Shown here: positions 8,213 to 18,558 of the stretch, one piece after another | Layout: every line of letters starts with the position of its first letter | Numbering within the stretch: position 1 is the first letter of the stretch | Assembly: GCA_020025255.1 (NCBI GenBank) | Contig: JAHHSK010000019.1 | Span: 1 to 29,981 of the forward strand | DNA: 29,981 bases | Reading direction: 5' to 3' | Source of the DNA: Ruthenibacterium sp. | GTDB lineage: Bacteria > Bacillota > Clostridia > Oscillospirales > Ruminococcaceae | The notes under the pieces: generated by a model | Database searches by the model: none | What the model was told of the DNA's origin: nothing | What the model saw: only the letters and a program-made list of their open reading frames with translations | Program-made: the position numbers and the translations under genes

Positions 8213-8257
8213 GCCGTCCGCCGGAAACGGATATGCCATTTCCTTGCTGCGGACGGC
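8213..8257 (-). terminator. Terminator of the gyrase operon
   Basis: Arms GCCGTCCGC (8213-8221) and GCGGACGGC (8249-8257), with an inner GGAAA / TTTCC pair. On the - strand it is followed by a broken T-tract (TTTCCGTGTTTTT). It lies just after the stop of the zinc-ribbon gene that follows gyrA, so it probably ends the gyrB-gyrA transcript. The interrupted T-run makes strength uncertain. Confidence 0.65.
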
Positions 8258-8284
8258 CGTTTTCAAAGCAAAAAGCGCACAGCT

Positions 8285-8584
8285 TCAGCGCTTCGTGCCG
8301 CGGAAGATCTCCACTTCCGTAGCGGGAAGCTCACTGCGGAATGTCCGTTCATCGCGGCGCAGATTGCCGCAGATGCAGGTTTCCTCGCCTTTGGCATCCA
8401 GCGGCATATAATAGCCGCATTCCGTGCAGCGGGCATACAGCCCGGGCTTGCGCTTGAAATCCTTTGCCAGAAAGCCGGTTGCACGCGGACCGTGCCCGAT
8501 GTATTTGAAATCCATGGTCTTTTTCAGCGATTCCTGCTGTGCGGCAATCTGTGTTTTATCAATATTCCAGTTTCTCATATCCAT
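8285..8584 (-). CDS. Small zinc-ribbon protein downstream of gyrA
   Basis: 99 residues. Four cysteines are spaced C53-x2-C56-x13-C70-x-C72 within RCTECGYYMP...CICGNL, a probable zinc ribbon. The flanks are highly charged and there are no membrane segments. ATG at 8584 chosen: GGAG stands 9 bases before it, against 15 bases for the next ATG. It begins 17 bases after the gyrA stop and ends just before the presumed operon terminator, so it is probably co-transcribed with gyrA. I do not recognise a named family; binding to nucleic acid or protein is possible but not shown. Confidence 0.7.
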   Translation of the reverse strand: MDMRNWNIDKTQIAAQQESLKKTMDFKYIGHGPRATGFLAKDFKRKPGLYARCTECGYYMPLDAKGEETCICGNLRRDERTFRSELPATEVEIFRGTKR

Positions 8585-8601
8585 AACGCAGGTCTCCTTT
8601 T

Positions 8602-11160
<2,559 letters not shown>

Positions 11161-11193
11161 TTCATTCTTCCTATCTTCAAGCATAAATGCGCA

Positions 11194-13119
11194 TTAAATA
11201 TCCAGATTGGCGTACTGGGCGTTCTGTTCGATGAATTCGCGGCGCGGTTCGACCTTATCCCCCATAAGGATCGTAAAGGCTTCGTCGGCTGCCATGGCAT
11301 CCTCGATCGAAATCTGTACGATCACTCGATTTTCGGGGTTCATCGTGGTTTCCCACAGCTGATCGGGGTTCATTTCACCCAGACCTTTGTATCGGCTCAC
11401 CTTGGTGCCCTGTCCCATTTCCGCGCTGAGTGCCGACATTTCATCGGGATCGAACGCATACCGCACCTGCTTGCCCTTTTGCAGCTTGAACAGCGGCGGC
11501 TGTGCAATATAAACATATCCGCCCTCGATCAGCGGACGCATATACCGGAAAAAGAACGTCAGCAAAAGGGTGCAGATGTGGCTTCCGTCCACGTCCGCAT
11601 CGGCCATGATAAAGATTTTGTGATAGCGCAGCTTTGTGATATCAAAGTTTTCACCCAGGCCGCAGCCCAGCGCCAGAACCACCGGCGTCAGCTTATCGTT
11701 GCCGTAGATCTTATCGATGCGCGCCTTTTCCACGTTCAGCATCTTGCCCCACAGCGGCAGGATCGCCTGTATTTTGGAATCGCGCCCCATTTTTGCGCTG
11801 CCGCCGGCGGAATCACCCTCGACGATGTAAAGCTCGGTTTTTTCCGGGTCGCGTTCCCGGCAGTCTGCCAGCTTGCCGGGCATGCGGCTTGTTTCCAAGG
11901 CCGATTTGCGCCGCACCAGCTCCCGCGCTTTTTTTGCCGCTTCGCGCGCACGGGCCGCCTGCATCGCTTTTTCGTAAATGGATTTTGCAACGGCAGGGTT
12001 TTCTTCAAAAAATTCCTTGAGCCGATCATACACAATGCCCGAAACCAGCGTGCGGATCTCGGTATTGCCCAGCTTCGCTTTCGTCTGGCCTTCAAACTGC
12101 GCTTCGGTCAGCTTCACGCTGATCACCGCCGTAAGCCCTTCGCGCACGTCCGAGCCGGAAAGGTTATCGTCCTTATCCTTGATATATCCCTTTTCGCGCC
12201 CGAAATCGTTGAATACGCGCGTGAGTGCGGTTTTGAACCCTTCCTCGTGCGTGCCGCCATCGGGGGTATTGACGTTGTTTGCAAACGAAAGGATCAATTC
12301 CTTGTAGGAATTATTGTACTGCAGCGCGATTTCGGCAATGGAATCATTCATCTGTCCCTTCAGGTGGATGACCTCCGGGTGCAGCACCTCCAGCTGCTGC
12401 TTGCGGTGAATGTGCTCCACAAAGCTCTTGACGCCGCCTTCATAGCACATGCTTTCGTGCTGCTCGTGTCCGGGACGCTCATCATACAGGGTGATGCGCA
12501 CGCCCGCATTCAAAAACGCTTCTTCGCGCAGGCGGGTGATGAGCGTGTTGTAATCATATTCCAGAACCTCAAACATCTGGGGGTCGGGCTTGAAGGTAAC
12601 GGTGGTTCCGTTGGGCTGGCTTGTCGGGCCGAGCGTTTCCAGTTCGGCATCGGCAATGCCGCGCTGGAAGCTTTGGCGGTATGCCGTGCCGTCCTTATTC
12701 ACCACAACTGTCAGCCATTCGCTCAGCGCGTTTACCACGCTTGCGCCAACGCCGTGCAGGCCGCCCGCCACCTTGTAGCCGGAATTATCGCCGCCGAATT
12801 TGCCGCCTGCGTGCAGGATCGTAAATACGACCGTGACAGCCGGGATGCCGAGCTTTGGCTGGATATCCACCGGGATGCCGCGCCCGTTATCCTGAACACG
12901 GATGATGTTGTCTTTCAAAATGCTCACTTCGATATGATCGCAGAATCCGGCGAGCGCTTCGTCGATCGCGTTATCCACAATTTCGTACACCAGATGATGC
13001 AGTCCGCGCGGACCCGTCGAGCCGATATACATGCCCGGGCGCTTGCGGACGGCCTCAAGCCCTTCCAGAACCTGGATCTGGCTGCCGTCGTATTCATGCT
13101 GCTGTTGCTGTTCTGCCAT
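11194..13119 (-). CDS. gyrB: DNA gyrase subunit B
   Basis: ATPase subunit of DNA gyrase. 641 residues, normal for Gram-positive GyrB. GHKL ATP-binding motifs: EIVDNAIDEA, DNGRGIPVD, GGLHGVGASVVNALS. The TOPRIM domain has EGDSAGGSAK and the metal-binding DADVDGSH, and the end is FIEQNAQYANLDI, typical of GyrB. ATG at 13119 chosen with GGAG 8 bases upstream; the frame remains open to 13215 without conserved sequence. It is separated from remB by a terminator-like hairpin and an AT-rich palindrome, so it probably has its own promoter, together with gyrA. Confidence 0.98.
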   Translation of the reverse strand: MAEQQQQHEYDGSQIQVLEGLEAVRKRPGMYIGSTGPRGLHHLVYEIVDNAIDEALAGFCDHIEVSILKDNIIRVQDNGRGIPVDIQPKLGIPAVTVVFTILHAGGKFGGDNSGYKVAGGLHGVGASVVNALSEWLTVVVNKDGTAYRQSFQRGIADAELETLGPTSQPNGTTVTFKPDPQMFEVLEYDYNTLITRLREEAFLNAGVRITLYDERPGHEQHESMCYEGGVKSFVEHIHRKQQLEVLHPEVIHLKGQMNDSIAEIALQYNNSYKELILSFANNVNTPDGGTHEEGFKTALTRVFNDFGREKGYIKDKDDNLSGSDVREGLTAVISVKLTEAQFEGQTKAKLGNTEIRTLVSGIVYDRLKEFFEENPAVAKSIYEKAMQAARAREAAKKARELVRRKSALETSRMPGKLADCRERDPEKTELYIVEGDSAGGSAKMGRDSKIQAILPLWGKMLNVEKARIDKIYGNDKLTPVVLALGCGLGENFDITKLRYHKIFIMADADVDGSHICTLLLTFFFRYMRPLIEGGYVYIAQPPLFKLQKGKQVRYAFDPDEMSALSAEMGQGTKVSRYKGLGEMNPDQLWETTMNPENRVIVQISIEDAMAADEAFTILMGDKVEPRREFIEQNAQYANLDI

Positions 13120-13215
13120 GACACATTCTCCAAACTTATAGATTTCCGCCATCCGCGCTTTTTTGAAAAACCTCAAGAGGGCGGAAAGGGGATCGTTCTG
13201 CGGGATCATTGACAT

Positions 13216-13239
13216 GGGTATATATATTTTTATATACCC
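13216..13239. repeat. AT-rich perfect palindrome upstream of gyrB
   Basis: GGGTATATA - TATTTT - TATATACCC, a 9-bp perfect stem with a 6-base loop, about 100 bases before the gyrB start. There is no T-tract directly after it on the - strand, so it is not a classic terminator. It could be a protein site or part of the gyrB promoter: TATAAA on the - strand falls in it, but no good -35 is seen. Confidence 0.5.
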
Positions 13240-13266
13240 CTTTGATCCCTGAAAAATTTATAAAAA

Positions 13267-13291
13267 GAGTCATATGAATTTTATATGGCTC
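13267..13291 (-). terminator. Terminator after remB
   Basis: On the - strand GAGCCATAT - 7-base loop - ATATGACTC (one mismatch or wobble), followed by TTTTTATAAATTTTT. It begins 8 bases after the remB stop. It probably separates the dnaN-yaaA-recF-remB transcript from gyrB-gyrA. Confidence 0.7.
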
Positions 13292-13298
13292 ATGCGGA

Positions 13299-13571
13299 TC
13301 ATTTTTCGATGTTGCTGATATCCTCAAGATACCCGCTGCGCTTTTTCAGCGTGCCGACGGAAATCTGGCTGATATACACCGCCGGATTCCTGCCCACCGT
13401 TACAATAAAGCTTTTCGGCAGTTCGGTCGTAACATTGACAACGTGCCCCTTTTTTTCCGCTGCGGTAAGATAATCCCGCGTATGCTTGGAAATCGTTGTG
13501 GTATCCAGATCGAAAATACCCAAAATATCTTTTGTTCGCACGATGCTTTCCTGACCCAAATGCAAATACAT
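13299..13571 (-). CDS. remB: RemA/RemB-like regulatory protein (DUF370, YaaB type)
   Basis: 90 residues. It begins MYLHLGQESIVRTKDILGIFDLDTTTISKHTRDYL, a close match to the YaaB/RemB proteins found between recF and gyrB in Bacilli and Clostridia. In B. subtilis this family regulates extracellular-matrix genes, RemA being a DNA-binding protein. The exact role here is inferred from family and position only. ATG at 13571 is preferred, with AGGA 6 bases upstream and the family's conserved N-terminus; a GTG at 13586 that overlaps the recF stop is the alternative. Confidence 0.9.
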   Translation of the reverse strand: MYLHLGQESIVRTKDILGIFDLDTTTISKHTRDYLTAAEKKGHVVNVTTELPKSFIVTVGRNPAVYISQISVGTLKKRSGYLEDISNIEK

Positions 13572-13582
13572 AACGGTTCCTT

Positions 13583-14674
13583 TCACACAGGGCGCACAAC
13601 GCCCGATTCCATGCGGTATACTTTCCCGCTCGTTTTTTGGAACAGCTGCGGATCGCAGGCTGTTACGATCGTCTGCCGGTATTCCATTCGGCTGAGCAGA
13701 TACGCCTGCCGCGTTTCGTCCAGTTCCGAAAGCACATCATCCAGCAGCATTACGGGATGTTCGCCCGTAATTTTCTGTGCGCCGGCGGCTTCGGCCAGCT
13801 TCAAACTCAAAACGGCACTTCGCTGCTGCCCCTGGCTTGCAAACGATTTGGCCGGACGGCCATCTAAAAAAAGCGAAAAATCCTCGCGGTGCGGCCCTTC
13901 GGTGCAAAAACCGGCGGCAAGATCGCGCGGGCGGCTTTTTTTCAGCACTTGGGCAAGCGGCTGCGTTTCGGTGCAGCAAGGCTCGTAGCGAAGATCCAGT
14001 TTTTCCCTTGCACCGGAAAGATCATGATAGGTGCGCAGGATTTCCGGCCGGATCAACGCAAGATATTCCTGCCGCTTTTGGCTCACCTGTGTGCCGATGC
14101 GCGACAGTTCTTCATCAAACACATCCAGCATCGATAGGGCATCCGGTATTTCCCGGTATGTTTTCAGCAGGGCGTTTTTCTGCGTCACAAGCCGGGTATA
14201 CCGGCGCAGCAGCGTGACATAACCGGGATACAGCTGGCACAGTGCCGCATCCAGAAATTTCCGTCGCCCTTCGGGGCTGCCTTTGACAAGGCTCAAATGG
14301 CCGGGGTCGAACACCACGGCGGTAAAGCTGCCCGCCGCATTCGTCGCGCGGCCGTAATCGACCCCGTTCACCCTTGCGGTGCGGGCGCGCCGGCCGCCGG
14401 GTGTGCTGCTGCCGATGAAGATCCGGATGCGGTTTTCCCGTCCGGCACATTCACAGCTGCCCTCCACCGATGCATATTCGGCATCCTCTTGGATGAGTTC
14501 AGCATCTTTTGCACCGCGAAAGCTTTTACCGCCCGTCAAAAGCCACACTGCTTCCAGCAGATTGGTTTTTCCCTGGCCGTTTTTTCCGCAGATCACCGTC
14601 AATTCGCGCCCCGGCTCCAATTCTGCATGCGCAATATTGCGGTAATTTTGCAGCGAAATGGATGTTAAAATCAC
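13583..14674 (-). CDS. recF: DNA replication and repair protein RecF
   Basis: SMC-like ATPase that helps load RecA at single-strand gaps with RecO and RecR. 363 residues. Walker A GKNGQGKT at 30-37, ABC-type signature FASQGQQRSAVLSLKLAE, and Walker B PVMLLDDVLSELD near residue 310. The start is GTG at 14674, overlapping the yaaA stop by 4 bases (GTGA), with GAGG 10 bases upstream. It is translationally coupled to yaaA. Confidence 0.97.
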   Translation of the reverse strand: MILTSISLQNYRNIAHAELEPGRELTVICGKNGQGKTNLLEAVWLLTGGKSFRGAKDAELIQEDAEYASVEGSCECAGRENRIRIFIGSSTPGGRRARTARVNGVDYGRATNAAGSFTAVVFDPGHLSLVKGSPEGRRKFLDAALCQLYPGYVTLLRRYTRLVTQKNALLKTYREIPDALSMLDVFDEELSRIGTQVSQKRQEYLALIRPEILRTYHDLSGAREKLDLRYEPCCTETQPLAQVLKKSRPRDLAAGFCTEGPHREDFSLFLDGRPAKSFASQGQQRSAVLSLKLAEAAGAQKITGEHPVMLLDDVLSELDETRQAYLLSRMEYRQTIVTACDPQLFQKTSGKVYRMESGVVRPV

Positions 14675-14886
14675 GCGGATGCAACCTCGATTTCCTTTTC
14701 GTCAAACAAAACGCGGTCTCCCGGACGGATTTTTTTGCCGCGCATGGTGCAAACCTGCCCATTGACGCAAACCATTCCTTCCTGGATGCACGTTTTTGCC
14801 TCGCCGCCGGTTTCCACCAGACCCGCGTATTTCAAAAGGGCATCCAGCTTGATAAATTCAGTGTGAATCACGATGCGATCAGTCAT
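14671..14886 (-). CDS. yaaA: S4-domain protein YaaA/RlbA
   Basis: 71 residues, essentially one S4 RNA-binding domain: KLDALLKYAGLVETGGEAKTCIQEGMVCVNGQV. This small protein is constantly found between dnaN and recF in Firmicutes and has been linked to ribosome assembly (RlbA). It overlaps dnaN by 8 bases and recF by 4 bases, so all three are coupled. Confidence 0.93.
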   Translation of the reverse strand: MTDRIVIHTEFIKLDALLKYAGLVETGGEAKTCIQEGMVCVNGQVCTMRGKKIRPGDRVLFDEKEIEVASA

Positions 14887-15979
14887 TTTTAAACCTCACA
14901 GGCAGGACAAGGAACAGGAAGTCGCCGCCGTCCTTGGGCAGCACCTTCACGGGCGAAAGGGGGCCGCTGAGTTCAAACACCAGTTTGTCGCAGCGGGAAT
15001 AGCGCAAAGCGTCCAGCAGATAGCGGTTATTGAAGCCGATTTCCACGGGTTCGCCTTCGATTTCGGCATCCAGCTCATCGATCACTTTGCCAAGCGTTGT
15101 CTGACAGCGCACCGTGATGTTTTCATCAAAGGTCACGCGCAGCGGGTTTTTCAGCCGTTCCGTGATGATGAGGCTTGCGCGCTCGATCGAGTTCGAAAAA
15201 TCGCGTACATCCACGGTTACGCGGGTGTGGAAGCCCTCCGGGATGACCCGTTTGTAATCGAGGAAATCGCCTTCGATCAAACGGCTGATGACCGTGTACG
15301 AAGCGGAGGAAAATACCACGAACCGACGGTTAGCGGCGATGTGCAGGATCTCTTCATCCTTTGTGAAAAGCTTGATCGCTTCGGCCAGGGTTTTTGCCGG
15401 GATGATGATGTTGATTTCTTTTGCGGCCATGATGGGCTTTTCGATCATGGCAAGGCGGTAGCCGTCCAGCGCAACGACAGTCAGCTTATCGTGTTCGATC
15501 GCAAACAATTCGCCGGTGTGGGCGGGCTTTTTGTCATCCTGCGAAACGGCAAACAGCGTGGTTTCCACCATTTCGCGGAACGTCGGGGTATCGATGTCGA
15601 GAGTTTGGTCGGCGCCGGGGGCGGGCAGTTCCGGGAAATCGCCGGAGTTCATGCCCATGATGTTGAATTCCGTGATGCCGCCGCGGATCGTGGCCGCATT
15701 GGTTTCGGTTGTGGAAATTTCCACTTCAGGGCTGGAAAGGCGGCGGACCATATCGCCCAACAGCTTTGCCGAAAGCACCACTTCGCCCGGCTCAAGCACG
15801 TTGGCTTCGATATTGGTGGTGATTCCCATTTCGAGATCGTATCCGGTCAGCTCCAGGTTGAAGCCGGTCGCCTTTATCAGGATGCCTTCCAGCACGGGGA
15901 TGCTGCTGCGCTGCGTTACCGCTTTGGAAACGCCGGCAACCGCATTGGCCAGCAGGCTGCGGTCACAGATTATTTTCAT
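14879..15979 (-). CDS. dnaN: DNA polymerase III beta subunit (sliding clamp)
   Basis: Ring-shaped homodimeric processivity clamp that tethers the replicative polymerase. 366 residues, made of three clamp repeats. It begins MKIICDRSLLANAVAGVSKAV, contains GYRLAM near residue 175, and ends in the typical LVLPVR. ATG at 15979 with GGAG 9 bases upstream. It is the first gene of the dnaN-yaaA-recF-remB unit and lies 300 bases after dnaA, across the predicted origin. Confidence 0.98.
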   Translation of the reverse strand: MKIICDRSLLANAVAGVSKAVTQRSSIPVLEGILIKATGFNLELTGYDLEMGITTNIEANVLEPGEVVLSAKLLGDMVRRLSSPEVEISTTETNAATIRGGITEFNIMGMNSGDFPELPAPGADQTLDIDTPTFREMVETTLFAVSQDDKKPAHTGELFAIEHDKLTVVALDGYRLAMIEKPIMAAKEINIIIPAKTLAEAIKLFTKDEEILHIAANRRFVVFSSASYTVISRLIEGDFLDYKRVIPEGFHTRVTVDVRDFSNSIERASLIITERLKNPLRVTFDENITVRCQTTLGKVIDELDAEIEGEPVEIGFNNRYLLDALRYSRCDKLVFELSGPLSPVKVLPKDGGDFLFLVLPVRFKND

Positions 15980-16279
15980 TGTCGAATGCTCCTTTTTTCC
16001 GTTTTTGCAGTTTTACTGCTAAAAGAGAAATATGTGAATAGTTATAGTAATAGGGGGTGTTGATTTGTTGAATGTGTGCCGCGAGGCCGCAGATTTCAAC
16101 CATCTTTTCTGTTTTTTCCACCGTGAAAACGGTGTTGAATTTTTGTTGAGTTTCAACATCGGTTTTTCCGTCCCCGCAAAAGATGTGGAAAACGATTGTT
16201 GAAAGTTGAAAACTGTGTTGAAAACTTGAAAACTTTTCAACATGCCATTTTCCGCCCGCAAAAGCAGGGAAAACGGAGG
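15980..16279. other. oriC: Predicted replication origin oriC (dnaA-dnaN intergenic)
   Basis: This 300-base gap between dnaA and dnaN carries many copies of a DnaA-box-like 9-mer. They are TGTGGAAAA (16184-16192, fits the TTWTNCACA box on the - strand), TGTTGAAAG (16197-16205), TGTTGAAAA (16216-16224), TTTTCAACA (16234-16242) and GTTTCAACA (16150-16158). TGTTGAATT (16133-16141) and TTTTCCACC (16114-16122) are weaker. No perfect TTATCCACA is present. The dnaN-proximal end has a G-run and TAG-type trinucleotides typical of the unwinding element. The 17576-17904 gap on the other side of dnaA has no DnaA-box match, so the functional origin is probably here. Confidence 0.85.
16039..16057 (+). other. 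DnaA-trio-like unwinding element with G-run
   Basis: TAG-TTA-TAG-TAA-TAG (16039-16053) followed by GGGG (16054-16057). Read 3' to 5' from the G-run this is GAT-AAT-GAT-ATT-GAT, the order box / GC-rich / DnaA-trios described for the basal unwinding system of B. subtilis. The nearest box-like word, TGTTGATTT (16058 onward region), is weak. Confidence 0.6.
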
Positions 16280-17575
16280 TTACGCACGCACGTTTTTGAT
16301 GATATCCTCTACGGTTTCGCGCAGACGGGCATCCTTTTCCAGCTTTTTTTGCAGGCATTTGATCGAATAGACGACCGTGGAATGATCGCGCCCTCCGAAT
16401 TCGCTGCCGATATCCTCCATGCTCATGCCGCTGATCTCGCGCAGGACATACATGCTCACCTGGCGAGCGTTGGAAACATTCGCCGTTCGCGAAGCACCGC
16501 GCAGCAGATCGGGGGAAGTATTATAGGTGCGCGCCACCTCGGAAAGGATCTTTTCCACCGTGATCGGCATCGGCTGGGTCTCATTCAAAATATCCTTGAT
16601 GGCATTTTGTGCCGAACCGATCACCGGCTGGATCCCTTCCAGCTTGCGGTAGGCGTTGAGTTTTTTTACGGCGCCTTCCAGCTGGCGGATGTTGTTTTTC
16701 AGCCGGTTTGCGATATATTCCGCCACTTCGTCCGGGATTTCCAGATTCAATAGATCGGCCTTGCGGCGGATGATCGCCACGCGCGTTTCAAAATCCGGCG
16801 GCTGGATATCGGCAGTCAGGCCCATTTCAAAGCGGGTGCGCAGGCGTTCTTCCAGGCTTTTGATCTCTTTCGGCGGACGGTCGCTGACCAGCACGATCTG
16901 CTTGCCCGCATTGTACAGCGTGTTGAAGGTGTGGAAAAATTCCTCCTGCGTGGATTCCTTGCCGCCGATAAACTGGATATCGTCCACCAGCAGCACATCG
17001 GCTGCGCGGTATTTGTTATGGAATTCGGCGGTGGTGTTGTCGTGAATTGCACTGATGATTTCGTTTGTGAATTTTTCGCCGTCCACATACACGATATTAT
17101 AGTTTGGAAAATTTTTATGGATTTCAAACTGGATCGCGCCCAAAAGGTGCGTTTTTCCAAGCCCGGAACCGCCCCAGATGAATAAGGGGTTATACGCGCC
17201 CGACGGATTGGCGGCAACCGCCTGTGCCGCAGCGTGTGCAAATTTGTTGGTGGAACCGACAATGAAGTTTTCAAACGTGAATTCGTAATTGCCGCCGCCG
17301 GGAACTTCAGCGGGGGTCGGCTCCACGGCATCCGGCACGGTAAAAACGATGCGGATGTCAAACCCAAGCAGTTCCTTGAACGCTTCGGACAAAAGATCTT
17401 TATAGCGCGATTCCACGATGCCCTTGACAAAATCAGAGCGGACGGAAAGCGTGGCCTCGTTGCCTTCAAACGCAACCGGCTCGATCCCGTCGATAAAAAG
17501 ATTATAGGTCGCCAGAACAAGGCGTTCTTTGCAGTATTCCTTGACAGCGACAAAGACCTCATCGAATGAATTCAT
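16280..17575 (-). CDS. dnaA: Chromosomal replication initiator DnaA
   Basis: AAA+ ATPase that binds DnaA boxes and opens oriC. 431 residues. Short domain I-II; AAA+ domain III with Walker A GGSGLGKT (135-142), Walker B VLLVDDIQF (about 194-202) and the arginine-rich ERLRTRFEMGL; domain IV with the DNA-binding signature GGRDHSTVVYSIKCL. The ATG at 17575 is chosen because the frame above it runs through the predicted -10 element. The only ribosome-binding-like GGGAG is 14 bases away, so initiation may be weak. The DNA-binding signature is canonical although the origin boxes are mostly TTTTCAACA variants. Confidence 0.97.
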   Translation of the reverse strand: MNSFDEVFVAVKEYCKERLVLATYNLFIDGIEPVAFEGNEATLSVRSDFVKGIVESRYKDLLSEAFKELLGFDIRIVFTVPDAVEPTPAEVPGGGNYEFTFENFIVGSTNKFAHAAAQAVAANPSGAYNPLFIWGGSGLGKTHLLGAIQFEIHKNFPNYNIVYVDGEKFTNEIISAIHDNTTAEFHNKYRAADVLLVDDIQFIGGKESTQEEFFHTFNTLYNAGKQIVLVSDRPPKEIKSLEERLRTRFEMGLTADIQPPDFETRVAIIRRKADLLNLEIPDEVAEYIANRLKNNIRQLEGAVKKLNAYRKLEGIQPVIGSAQNAIKDILNETQPMPITVEKILSEVARTYNTSPDLLRGASRTANVSNARQVSMYVLREISGMSMEDIGSEFGGRDHSTVVYSIKCLQKKLEKDARLRETVEDIIKNVRA

Positions 17576-17620
17576 GATACGAACAACAACTCCCAAACAT
17601 TTTGTTGCATTATTGATACG

Positions 17621-17649
17621 ATTATAACACATTTTTCGGCGCAGGACAA
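17621..17649 (-). promoter_or_regulatory. Promoter of dnaA
   Basis: On the - strand TTGTCC (17649-17644), 17-base spacer, perfect TATAAT (17626-17621). The transcription start would fall near 17614, about 40 bases before the dnaA ATG. No DnaA box overlaps it. The rest of the 17576-17904 gap is AT-rich, with a TCTATTA / TAATAGA inverted repeat at 17660-17682. Confidence 0.75.
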
Positions 17650-17773
17650 TTCTTTCCGGTCTATTACTTTATATATAATAGAAAATACTTTTCGCTCAGG
17701 GCAAAGCCCGTACAAAAAAAGCAAAAAAACGGAAAAAAGCCGCGCAAACAAGGCGCACAACGGCAAAAAGGTG

Positions 17774-17803
17774 TTGACAAGCCTCCCGATTTTCTTGTAT
17801 ACT
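17774..17803 (+). promoter_or_regulatory. Promoter of rpmH-rnpA
   Basis: TTGACA (17774-17779), 18-base spacer, TATACT (17798-17803), about 95 bases upstream of the rpmH ATG. Divergent from the dnaA promoter. Confidence 0.8.
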
Positions 17804-17904
17804 CTTAAGATGCAAGGTTGTGTCTTTCCAAGATTCATCCTTCGAGATACGAGTATACACGGTACTGCATTTTCTTGCGGTCCCATCAAAGGAGGAGCTT
17901 TGGT

Positions 17905-18039
17905 ATGAAACGTACTTTCCAGCCCAAGAAGCGTCATCGTTCTGCAACGCACGGCTTCCTTGCCCGCAGCAAGAGCAGCAACGGCCGTAAGGTTCTGGCT
18001 GCACGCCGCGCAAAGGGCCGCGCTAAGCTGGCTGTCTGA
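17905..18039 (+). CDS. rpmH: 50S ribosomal protein L34
   Basis: 44 residues, very basic: MKRTFQPKKRHRSATHGFLA, then SNGRKVLAARRAKGRAKLAV, the standard bL34 sequence and length. AAGGAGGAG lies 7-8 bases before the ATG at 17905. The 171 bases up to rnpA hold small imperfect hairpins and a TATACAAT stretch at 18182-18189 without a good -35, so a separate rnpA promoter is possible but not convincing. Confidence 0.98.
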   Translation: MKRTFQPKKRHRSATHGFLARSKSSNGRKVLAARRAKGRAKLAV

Positions 18040-18210
18040 TTTTTCAGGACAACAGGCTTTGCCGGCGTATGCCGGACAGGCGGACATGCACCGCATCCGC
18101 GTTTTTTCTGCGGACGCAAAATGAAAAGGCGCGCGCAAGGTGTCGCCGTATGCAAGGCTGCTGTAAGGTGGCCTTTTTGCGTATACAATGAAAAAGAAAG
18201 GGCTTTTCCC

Positions 18211-18558
18211 ATGCGTTATACACCCCTGACCCACAATAAGGATTTCACGCGTGCTTATACACGCGGGACCTCGTTCGTTCATCCGCAGGTTGTTTTATAT
18301 GTGAACAGGAACCGTCTGGGGCATACGCGCGTCGGGATCACAGCAAGCAAAAAAATCGGCAACGCCGTCACGCGCAACCGCGCGCGCCGGGTGATCCGTG
18401 CGGCGCTTTGCGCCGTGATGCCCGCAGATGTGGGCGCATACGATATCGTGCTGGTTGCACGCGGGCGCACCCCGCATATGAAAAGCACCAAGCTGCAGGC
18501 AACGCTGGCAAAGCTGCTGATATCGGCCGGGGTGCTGCCGGGGAAAGAACATGATTAA
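18211..18558 (+). CDS. rnpA: Ribonuclease P protein component
   Basis: Basic protein that assists the RNase P RNA in maturing tRNA 5' ends. 115 residues. It begins MRYTPLTHNKDFTRAYTRG, and the RNA-contacting RNR motif is VTRNRARRVIRAA at about residues 53-65. ATG at 18211 chosen, with AAAGGG 8 bases upstream; the frame is open further up without conserved sequence. It overlaps yidD by 8 bases. Confidence 0.96.
   Translation: MRYTPLTHNKDFTRAYTRGTSFVHPQVVLYVNRNRLGHTRVGITASKKIGNAVTRNRARRVIRAALCAVMPADVGAYDIVLVARGRTPHMKSTKLQATLAKLLISAGVLPGKEHD

Noticed and set aside
12971..12979. Perfect DnaA box TTATCCACA inside gyrB
   Set aside because: It encodes part of the invariant VDNAID motif of GyrB, so codon constraint explains it, and there is no inverted partner at 13 bases.
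16921..16938. TGTTGAAGG-TGTGGAAAA inside dnaA
   Set aside because: It encodes the conserved FFHTFNTL stretch of DnaA, and the two words are adjacent direct repeats, not the spaced inverted pair.
17576..17904. A second origin half upstream of dnaA, as in B. subtilis
   Set aside because: The region is AT-rich and holds divergent promoters, but no DnaA-box match was found by eye.
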